Assembly (NCBI GenBank): GCA_023138875.1
Contig: JAGLOO010000024.1
Coordinates: 62,001-126,000, forward strand
Direction: 5' to 3'
DNA: 64,000 nucleotides
Origin: Bacteroidales bacterium
GTDB taxonomy: Bacteria; Bacteroidota; Bacteroidia; Bacteroidales; GCA-2748055
The notes under the pieces are model-generated. The model searched no databases. It was given only the letters and a program-made list of their open reading frames with translations, and had not been told where the DNA came from. Of this stretch, positions 57,397-64,000 are shown one piece after another. Both the position numbers and the translations under genes were made by a program. How positions within the stretch are numbered: position 1 is the first letter of the stretch; every line of letters starts with the position of its first letter.

Positions 57397-57987
57397 TTGC
57401 TAAAGAAACTGCAGTCATATGAAATATTGCTGGCATCCCGATCACCCAGGAGGATTACCCTTATAGAGGAGCTGGGGATTCCATTCAGGGTGGTTGAAAC
57501 AGGTCATACAGATGAACATTACCCTTCCCATCTGCGGGGTGGTGAGATCGCCAGATACCTTGCAGACCATAAATCGGACGCCTATGTGGTTCCATTGTCC
57601 GGAAAACAGATCCTGCTGACTGCCGATACCATTGTTTGGCACCGTGAAAAGGAGTTGGGAAAACCTGGTAACAGTGAAGAGGCGCTTGTGATGATCGGAG
57701 ACCTTTCGGGTGGTACACACCAGGTCTTTACGGGTGTTTGCCTGAGATCGAATTCCAAAAGAAAATCTTTCTATGCAGTCACAGATGTGACCTTTTCCAA
57801 CCTGGAACAGGAGGAGATCGAGGAATATGTATCCAGGTACCAACCGTTTGACAAGGCAGGTGCGTATGGGATCCAGGAATGGATCGGATATATCGCCGTT
57901 GAGAGAATTGATGGCAGTTACTTTAATGTAATGGGTTTGCCGGTTCAGAAAGTTTACAGTGAATTGAAATCGTTTATCAGTCATTAG
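57397..57987 (+). CDS. Maf-family nucleotide pyrophosphatase
   Basis: A 196-residue Maf/YceF/YhdE protein. N-terminal LLASRSPRRITLIEELGIPF, TADTIVWHREKELGKP in the middle, and PFDKAGAYGIQEWIG near the end are typical. These hydrolyse dTTP/UTP or m7GTP and modified bases; the specificity is not set here. The start is TTG at 57397, 3 bp after the UbiA stop; no ATG occurs before the conserved motif. Confidence 0.92.
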   Translation: MLKKLQSYEILLASRSPRRITLIEELGIPFRVVETGHTDEHYPSHLRGGEIARYLADHKSDAYVVPLSGKQILLTADTIVWHREKELGKPGNSEEALVMIGDLSGGTHQVFTGVCLRSNSKRKSFYAVTDVTFSNLEQEEIEEYVSRYQPFDKAGAYGIQEWIGYIAVERIDGSYFNVMGLPVQKVYSELKSFISH

Positions 57988-58007
57988 ATATAAATCAGGT
58001 CGAACAC

Positions 58008-60173
58008 ATGAATAAGTATCCGAACAAATTATGGAGTAAAGGAGCAATATGCCTGGTGGGTGTTCTTATTTTCTCCGGATCATTGAACCTTAATGCAGAA
58101 GAGGGGATGTGGATCCCCATGCTGATTGAGAAATACCAGATTGAACAAATGCAGGAAGCCGGCCTCAGGTTGAGTGCTGAAGATATTTACAGCATCAATC
58201 ACGATTGTCTGAAAGATGCCATCGTGATCTTTGGCAGGGGTTGCACAGGTGAGATGATATCAGGGGAAGGGCTGTTGCTTACCAATCATCATTGTGGCCA
58301 GGGAGCAGTGCAATCACACAGCTCTGTGGAGAATGATTACCTGACCCATGGGTACTGGGCCATGAACCGTGAAGAAGAGCTGCCCAATGAGGGGCTGTCT
58401 GTGACCTTCCTCAGGTATATGAATGATGTCACTACCGAAGTGACAGATGGAATTACACAGGGTCTGGATCCCCAGGTACAACAGCGCATGATGGATGAAA
58501 ATATGGGCAGGATTATTCAGGAATCCACTTCCGGGACCCACTATAGTGCTGTTGTTAAGCCCTTTTATTATGGGAATGCATATTACCTGTTTGTGTACGA
58601 GGCATTCCGGGATGTGAGGCTGGTGGGAGCTCCACCGGTTGCGGTAGGGAATTTTGGGGAGGACCATGACAACTGGATGTGGCCCAGGCACACAGGAGAT
58701 TTTTCCCTTTTCAGGGTTTATGCCAATGAATTGAACCAACCTGCTGACTACAGCCCTTCAAACAGGCCCTATGAACCGCGTAAACACCTGGAGATTGCAG
58801 CAGGTGGAATTGCAGCAGGTGATTTTACCATGATCCTGGGGTACCCGGGTTCCACCACCCGGTATCTCTATTCAGATGCCGTACAATCAATGCTGGATAA
58901 GAGTTTACCGTTTATGATCGAACTCAGGACAACCAGGCTGGAGATCATGGACAGGTATATGAAGGAATCGGATGTAGTGCGGATCCAGTATGCAACCAAA
59001 TACCGCAGGGTAAGCAATGCCTGGAAGAAATGGCAGGGCATTATCCTGGGTCTGAACCGCATGCATGCTGTGGAGAAAAAGATTGAAGAAGAGAAAATTT
59101 TTAAACGCTGGGTAGATGCTGATGGAGAACGCCAGTTGAAGTATGACGGGCTGCTTGACGAGTTCTCCGGACTGTATGCGGATTTGGAACAGTATTCTGT
59201 GGCCGTTGATATCATGGATGAAGCTATCATGCCAGTTGAGTTGTTCAGGCAGGTTTCCGGATTAAGCGGGATGATGAGACAGGGATTGGATCCGGAGACG
59301 CTGGAAGCCCAGGTGGAGAGCTTCTACAAGGACTATCATTTGCCCATTGACAGGAGTATCTTTGCAGCCATGATGGAAGCATGTCATAAGCATATGCCAG
59401 GTTCATTTCTACCGGCGTTTTTTGCAGATATCCACGGTAAATATAAAGGGGATTTTACAAGTTTTGCACACGCCACCTACCGGAAGTCAATTTTCGGAGA
59501 AAAGGACCGTGTTATGAAGCTCCTGGACAGTTATCAGAACGATCCGGAAGATGCACTGAAGCAACTTATGAAAGATCCTATGGCCATCTACCTGAACCAG
59601 TTCAGGGAGCTTTACCTGGTCGGAGTCAATCCGGAGTATGACAGACTGGAGGCGGCACTGGAAAAGAATTACAGGACCTACATGGCTGCCCTGCTTGAAA
59701 TGTCATCGGACGGGTGGCTCTACCCGGATGCCAATTTTACCATGAGGTTGACCTATGGGGAGGTGCATGGCTATCAACCATGGGACGGTATTCAGTACCA
59801 TTTTTCCACCACGCTATCGGGACTCATAGAGAAGGTCGGCGAAGGGGCGGATGATTACCTGGTCCCTGATAAGCTCGCGCAGCTTTACCAGGCAAAGGAT
59901 TTTGGTAACTATGGTGTGAATGGGACCATGCCGGTCTGTTTCATTGCCTCCAATCATACCTCGGGAGGAAACTCGGGAAGTCCGGTCCTGAATGCAGACG
60001 GCCGGTTGATCGGTATCAATTTTGACCGGAATTGGGAAGGAACCATGAGCGATATCCACTATGATCCGTCATTGTGCCGCAACATTGCTGTGGATATACG
60101 GTATATTTTGTTTATAGTAGATAAGTTTGCAGGGGCCGGATACCTCCTGGAAGAGATGGACATCACCTGGTAA
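58008..60173 (+). CDS. S46-family dipeptidyl-peptidase, DPP11-like
   Basis: A 721-residue periplasmic serine peptidase with a signal peptide (cleavage near NLNA/EEGMW, residue 30). The catalytic His lies in LTNHHCG (94/95), the Asp is around DNWMWPRHTGDFSLFRVY, and Ser656 is in GGNSGSP. Position 674 is Arg (NFDRNWE). In Porphyromonas the equivalent residue 673 is Arg in DPP11 (acidic P1 preference) and Gly in DPP7. This protein therefore looks like an Asp/Glu-specific DPP11. It feeds dipeptides from peptide breakdown; an MBL-fold gene follows with no gap. Confidence 0.9.
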   Translation: MNKYPNKLWSKGAICLVGVLIFSGSLNLNAEEGMWIPMLIEKYQIEQMQEAGLRLSAEDIYSINHDCLKDAIVIFGRGCTGEMISGEGLLLTNHHCGQGAVQSHSSVENDYLTHGYWAMNREEELPNEGLSVTFLRYMNDVTTEVTDGITQGLDPQVQQRMMDENMGRIIQESTSGTHYSAVVKPFYYGNAYYLFVYEAFRDVRLVGAPPVAVGNFGEDHDNWMWPRHTGDFSLFRVYANELNQPADYSPSNRPYEPRKHLEIAAGGIAAGDFTMILGYPGSTTRYLYSDAVQSMLDKSLPFMIELRTTRLEIMDRYMKESDVVRIQYATKYRRVSNAWKKWQGIILGLNRMHAVEKKIEEEKIFKRWVDADGERQLKYDGLLDEFSGLYADLEQYSVAVDIMDEAIMPVELFRQVSGLSGMMRQGLDPETLEAQVESFYKDYHLPIDRSIFAAMMEACHKHMPGSFLPAFFADIHGKYKGDFTSFAHATYRKSIFGEKDRVMKLLDSYQNDPEDALKQLMKDPMAIYLNQFRELYLVGVNPEYDRLEAALEKNYRTYMAALLEMSSDGWLYPDANFTMRLTYGEVHGYQPWDGIQYHFSTTLSGLIEKVGEGADDYLVPDKLAQLYQAKDFGNYGVNGTMPVCFIASNHTSGGNSGSPVLNADGRLIGINFDRNWEGTMSDIHYDPSLCRNIAVDIRYILFIVDKFAGAGYLLEEMDITW

Positions 60174-61205
60174 ATGGAGAAGACACAGCAGATTATTGTT
60201 CATGGCAGGGGGAATGCCTGGCCAGTTCTCCTGGGAGAAACTCACCCGTTTTATGACAGGACCGATCCCCGGGATCTGTCAAATGCAGCTTTTTCCCTGG
60301 TAGCATCTGAAAATGGCAAAATAACCGGGGATGTCCTGGTCGATGCCGGACACGGAACCGTACAGAGCCTGATTACCGGATCAAACCGCATCCCTGGCTG
60401 CATCTGTCTGACACATGGACACATGGACCATACCCTGTCGGTGGACTGGGTGGTGCAAAGCTTCTGGCAAAGGTATAACAGGGAAAAGCGCTATCCTGTT
60501 TACACTACTGCACCGGTGTACCATTTCCTGATAAGATCATATCCCCATCTGGAGGACCTGATCGAATACAGGGAACTGAGTCCTGGTATCACTCAACCAT
60601 TGGATCATGCCATGCCATTCAAGCTAACATCCTATCCTGTATATCACGGAAAAAGTGCTGCCGGGGCATCCATGCTTCTGTTTGAAACAGATCAGAAACG
60701 GGTGCTTTTCACAGGAGACCTGTTTTCTCCGTTGCTAAGGCTGGAGGATTATCATCAACTCAAAGGTGTGGACCTTGTGGTGGTAGATGCCAACAACAGA
60801 TTTCCATGGCCCCGTACAAATCACTGGAGTTTTGCCGGTCAGCCCGGAAAACCCATGGAGCGTAGTGAAGCACTGAACGCATTCCTGGACTCACTGGATT
60901 GGGAAGAACTCACCACTCCTCATGGACCGGAAGCCTGCGGTAAAACCACCAGGTCCTATTTCAAAACACTCAGGGATGGTTGGAGCATATTGCATCAACC
61001 CTTTACCATTTTAGAGTTTCTTAAGAAGATTGAACCACGCAGGGTCATGCTGGTCCATTACAGCGGCACCGAGGACTCAGCCTATTATAATGAGCCCATA
61101 CTTCCGGCACATGAACTGCAGGATTGGGTAACCCGCACGGCACAAATAGCCGGCATCGATTCCCATTTCATTGTTCCTGAAGCAGGTCAGATCATTAGTA
61201 TCTGA
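60174..61205 (+). CDS. MBL-fold metallo-hydrolase
   Basis: A 343-residue metallo-beta-lactamase-fold protein. The metal motif THGHMDH gives HxHxDH at 81-86. Further ligands are His in VYHGKSAAGA and Asp in LFTGDLFSP, and a C-terminal His lies in MLVHYSG. It starts directly after the S46 stop without a gap, so the two are translated together. No close functional subfamily was recognised (hydrolysis of thioesters, phosphodiesters or lactones are all possible). Confidence 0.85.
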   Translation: MEKTQQIIVHGRGNAWPVLLGETHPFYDRTDPRDLSNAAFSLVASENGKITGDVLVDAGHGTVQSLITGSNRIPGCICLTHGHMDHTLSVDWVVQSFWQRYNREKRYPVYTTAPVYHFLIRSYPHLEDLIEYRELSPGITQPLDHAMPFKLTSYPVYHGKSAAGASMLLFETDQKRVLFTGDLFSPLLRLEDYHQLKGVDLVVVDANNRFPWPRTNHWSFAGQPGKPMERSEALNAFLDSLDWEELTTPHGPEACGKTTRSYFKTLRDGWSILHQPFTILEFLKKIEPRRVMLVHYSGTEDSAYYNEPILPAHELQDWVTRTAQIAGIDSHFIVPEAGQIISI

Positions 61206-61261
61206 TCCACCTCCTGTAACGACCTGTCATTATATTTCGCATCTTTGCATACTTTACAATC

Positions 61262-62179
61262 ATGGGTACAGATAATCGGAAAGGAGTCCTTTACGCCTTC
61301 TTTACAGCATCCCTTTGGGGATTCATGGCCATCATCCTGAAGGTGATTACTTATGAACTTCCGGCAGCTACAGTGGTCTGGTTCAGGTTTTTCTCTGCAT
61401 TTCTGCTGCTTTCCATCTGGACCTTACTGTTTCGTAAATCGGACTTCAGGATATTTCTGCGGCCTCCATTTCTACTTTTCCTGGCAGCCATTTTCCTGGG
61501 TCTTAATTACCTGGGTTTCATAGCAGGTATCCAATATGTATCACCTTCCAGTTCTCAGATATTTATACAGATAGCCCCTGTAAGCTTTGCACTTTCGGGC
61601 ATCGTAATTTTCAGGGAACATGTGAACTGGAAACACATCGTCGGTTTCATCCTGGTACTTTCCGGGATAGGCCTGTTCTATTCAGAGCAGATCAGGGAAC
61701 TGACAGGTACAGAGGATAATTTCACCCTCGGAATGTTGCTGGTCCTTGGTGGGGGACTCTCCTGGGCTGTTTTTGCAACCCTTCAGAAGGCACTGGTCAG
61801 GAAACTACCACCGAACCAGTTGAACCTCTTTATTTATGGATTTTGTTCTGTGGCTCTAATCCCGCTGGTGCAATTTTCCAAACTGCAGGATATGCCTGTC
61901 ACCAACTGGATTCTCCTGTTGTACCTTGGTTTAAATACGGTGCTGGCTTATGGGTCACTGGCCCTGGCCATTAAACTCACCGAGGCAACACGGGTAAGTG
62001 TCATTATCACACTCAATCCCATTATTACGTTTGTGACCATGGCAATACTTACACGGATGGAGGTCAGCTGGATCGAACCGGAATCATTCTCTTACCTGAG
62101 CTTTATTGGAGCGCTCACAGTGCTGTTTGGCGCCATCATGGTAATTTCAGCCGGCTGGAAAAAGAAGAACTCCAGCTGA
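61262..62179 (+). CDS. EamA-family (DMT) transporter
   Basis: A 305-residue protein with ten membrane helices in two EamA repeats (about 7-140 and 152-300). Both show the typical LNYLGFIAGIQYVSPSSSQIF and LALAIKLTEATRVSVIITLNPIITF motifs. DMT proteins export or import small metabolites; the substrate is unknown. It is convergent with the small membrane protein gene, and no clear terminator was found in the 23 bp between them. Confidence 0.9.
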   Translation: MGTDNRKGVLYAFFTASLWGFMAIILKVITYELPAATVVWFRFFSAFLLLSIWTLLFRKSDFRIFLRPPFLLFLAAIFLGLNYLGFIAGIQYVSPSSSQIFIQIAPVSFALSGIVIFREHVNWKHIVGFILVLSGIGLFYSEQIRELTGTEDNFTLGMLLVLGGGLSWAVFATLQKALVRKLPPNQLNLFIYGFCSVALIPLVQFSKLQDMPVTNWILLLYLGLNTVLAYGSLALAIKLTEATRVSVIITLNPIITFVTMAILTRMEVSWIEPESFSYLSFIGALTVLFGAIMVISAGWKKKNSS

Positions 62180-62202
62180 CGTTCTGAGACTCGTATTGAG
62201 AC

Positions 62203-62415
62203 TTACTCCTTCTTCTTCTTTTTTACCAGTGTGGAGGTCAGCAGCATGAAAGCCCCAAAGACGATCATAGACAAACCGGACCAGAGGTTGATGTTGTGTC
62301 CCAGCGATCGTTCATACATTTCAGCATCACCGTTGGTAATAAATCCAAGAATGGTGAGGATAATCCCCAGGATGCTGAACATGAGTCCGATCGGTATTTT
62401 TATATCTAAGCCCAT
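62203..62415 (-). CDS. Small two-helix membrane protein next to a symporter
   Basis: A 70-residue protein with two membrane segments (about 9-27 and 45-62) and a Lys-rich end (KKKKKE). It starts 18 bp after the stop of the sodium:solute symporter and is probably co-transcribed with it. The size and position suggest an accessory subunit of the transporter, as known for some other symporters, but no family was recognised. Confidence 0.65.
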   Translation of the reverse strand: MGLDIKIPIGLMFSILGIILTILGFITNGDAEMYERSLGHNINLWSGLSMIVFGAFMLLTSTLVKKKKKE

Positions 62416-62433
62416 AATATTTTGTTTTTTTGT

Positions 62434-64000
62434 TTACCAGAATATAATACTTAATGCCAATGCAATAGCACCCGCAACGATCGCCATGAAACCTGGTTTC
62501 TGGTACCAGTATTTGGAATCATCCTTAATTCTTGGAGTAAGCGAGTATACCAGGCCTTTCAGATCTTCATCAGACTTCAACCGGCGTGTGACCAGGGTGA
62601 TGACTATAGTGAGGAGCAAGGCCGTTGAGAATGCATAGATGGCAGTCCAGAAGTTCTGGGCCATCTCGCTGGGATAGGTGTGCAATACATTGATGAAGCC
62701 ACCTTTTACGCCCACAGTTGCTTTGGCCGGCAGGGTAAGACCATGATGAATGGTGGCTGCGATGGTACCGCCGATCAAACCCCAGAATGCAGCGTGACCG
62801 GTGGTGCGTTTCCAGAACATACCCAGCAGAAAGGCTGCAAAGAGCGGAGCATTAATAAATGCAAATATCAACTGAAGGAAATCCATCACATTATTGAAGG
62901 ACCTGGCCACATATGCAGTCAGGATACTCACCAGTACACCGACCACAGTGGTCCATTTCCCCACCTTAAGATAATGCTGGTCAGGTTTGTTCCGGTTGAT
63001 ATAGCTCTGGTAAATATCGTAAGTAAAAACCGTATTGAAAGCGGACACATTTCCTGCCATACCCGACATGAAGGAGGCCATCAGCGCAGTGAGTCCGAGT
63101 CCCAGTACTCCTACAGGCATATATTTCATCAGCATTACCGGAATAACTTTGTCGAAATCGGTGATCATGGTCCCCTCTTTTAGTGGAAGTTCCAGTTCCC
63201 CGATATTTGTCAGTGCCAGTGCGATCATCCCGGGTATGATCACCAGGAATGGAATAAACATCTTTGGAAAGGCCCCGATCAGGGGTGTTTTGCGCGCTGC
63301 GGACATCGATCCGGCAGCCATGGCACGCTGCACCACAAGAAAGTTGGTGCACCAGTAGCCAAAGGAGAGTACAAATCCCAGTCCCATCAGGATCCCGAAC
63401 CATTCCACCCCCATTGGATTGGCATCGGGGCTTCCCGATACTTTCCATGTATGGATCATATTTTCAGGCAGATTGGCCTTCAATCCCTCCCATCCGCCTA
63501 TATCTAACAGTCCGATAATCACCAGTGGAGCAAATCCGATCACAATCAGGAAGAATTGAAGCACCTCATTGTAGATCGCAGAGGTGAGTCCTCCGAGTAC
63601 CATATACACCAGAACAATGATAGCGGAAACAAAAAGGTAGAAATCAAACTCCCCGATATGTATACCCAGGAAATTCCAGTCAATTTGCATAGGTATGATT
63701 ACCTGTGCCAGCAGAGCCAGGGCATACATGGAAATTCCCGATGCAAAGACAGTCATGATGGCAAAGGCAAACGCATTGAATCCACGTGTTTTCTCATCAA
63801 ACCTCAATTTGAGGTATTCGGGGACCGATCGTGCCTTGGAACCATAATAGAAGGGCATCATGAAGATGGCCAGGAAGATCATAGCAGGAATGGCTCCGAT
63901 CCAGTAGAAATGGACGGTCATCATCCCGTACTTGGCTCCTGATGCAGCCATTCCGATCACCTCAAGGGCGCCCAGATTGGCTGATATAAATGCCAGTCCG
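62434..64000 (-). CDS. Sodium:solute symporter (SSS family), 5' end outside window
   Basis: The frame is open to the window edge: the codons upstream of 63960 read FISANLGALEVIGMAASG, so about 522 residues are seen and the N-terminus is missing. Features are the membrane-helix pattern of SSS/SGLT proteins, PEYLKLRFDEKTRGFNAF, YMVLGGLTSAIYNEVLQFFLIVIGF, and the later ALMASFMSGMAGNVSAFNTVFTYDIYQSYI, which holds the Na+-site Ser region. It imports sugars, carboxylates or similar solutes with Na+. A small two-helix protein follows. Confidence 0.92.
   Translation of the reverse strand, partial: GLAFISANLGALEVIGMAASGAKYGMMTVHFYWIGAIPAMIFLAIFMMPFYYGSKARSVPEYLKLRFDEKTRGFNAFAFAIMTVFASGISMYALALLAQVIIPMQIDWNFLGIHIGEFDFYLFVSAIIVLVYMVLGGLTSAIYNEVLQFFLIVIGFAPLVIIGLLDIGGWEGLKANLPENMIHTWKVSGSPDANPMGVEWFGILMGLGFVLSFGYWCTNFLVVQRAMAAGSMSAARKTPLIGAFPKMFIPFLVIIPGMIALALTNIGELELPLKEGTMITDFDKVIPVMLMKYMPVGVLGLGLTALMASFMSGMAGNVSAFNTVFTYDIYQSYINRNKPDQHYLKVGKWTTVVGVLVSILTAYVARSFNNVMDFLQLIFAFINAPLFAAFLLGMFWKRTTGHAAFWGLIGGTIAATIHHGLTLPAKATVGVKGGFINVLHTYPSEMAQNFWTAIYAFSTALLLTIVITLVTRRLKSDEDLKGLVYSLTPRIKDDSKYWYQKPGFMAIVAGAIALALSIIFW

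Noticed and set aside
63264-63518. Plus-strand frames across the symporter gene
   Set aside because: Antisense shadows of conserved membrane helices.

Overview
The window is chromosomal DNA from a member of the Bacteroidota, most likely an anaerobic or facultative Bacteroidales/Marinilabiliales-type bacterium. The grounds are a type IX secretion protein (PorT), a cargo protein with a Por-type C-terminal sorting domain, a lipidated BamA/TamA-like protein, a SusD remnant, an S46 dipeptidyl-peptidase, DUF4199 and pRiA4b-like proteins, and repeated promoter boxes of the Bacteroidota type (TAnnTTTG, sometimes with TTG/TTTG about 19-20 bp upstream). No prophage, plasmid, CRISPR or complete mobile element was seen.

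Layout. 1-1.6 kb: the 3' part of ilvC, the SRP RNA gene and a DUF4199 membrane protein. 1.6-4.9 kb: an envelope-glycan operon (GT2, NAD-dependent epimerase, GT4). 4.9-9.7 kb on the minus strand: acnA, a LuxC-type acyl-CoA reductase, a pRiA4b-like protein and miaA. 9.7-14.7 kb: a MacB-like permease, a SiaC-family protein, gapA, a secreted protein of unknown function, an unlisted 41-residue lipoprotein with its own promoter and terminator, and a nitroreductase. 14.8-20.1 kb: a large BNR/sortilin-like exoprotein followed by a decay zone with remnants of a nucleotidyltransferase/HEPN pair and of a SusD gene, then an AraC/GyrI regulator preceded by an in-frame 35-codon upstream ORF. 20.3-33.3 kb: a T9SS cargo protein with near-identical YDG repeats, two oxidoreductases, purL, porT, a TrmH-family methyltransferase, a TamL-like protein, fbaA and an NSS transporter.

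33.3-49.2 kb is the information-processing core: a HhH protein, then rpsU-xerC-hpf, then tRNA-Thr, Tyr, Gly and Thr with tuf, tRNA-Trp, secE, nusG, rplK, rplA, rplJ, rplL, rpoB, rpoC and a DUF3467 gene, closed by a strong terminator. The order is classical, and a candidate attenuator lies between rplL and rpoB.

49.3-55.1 kb encodes an apparent fatty-acid oxidation electron pathway: EtfB, EtfA, a membrane cytochrome/[4Fe-4S] protein, a separate CCG-domain protein and a long acyl-CoA dehydrogenase. The first CCG half of the CCG protein appears to have lost its cluster ligands. 55.0-64 kb: DUF2520, KdsC-like phosphatase, UbiA-family prenyltransferase, Maf, a DPP11-like S46 peptidase, an MBL-fold hydrolase, an EamA transporter, a 70-residue membrane protein and a sodium:solute symporter cut by the window edge.

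The window is mostly ordinary core genome. The best leads are small: the perfect Shine-Dalgarno in front of hpf in the same operon as bS21, the degenerate CCG protein, the 41-residue lipoprotein, the upstream ORF of the AraC gene, and the scar downstream of the BNR protein.
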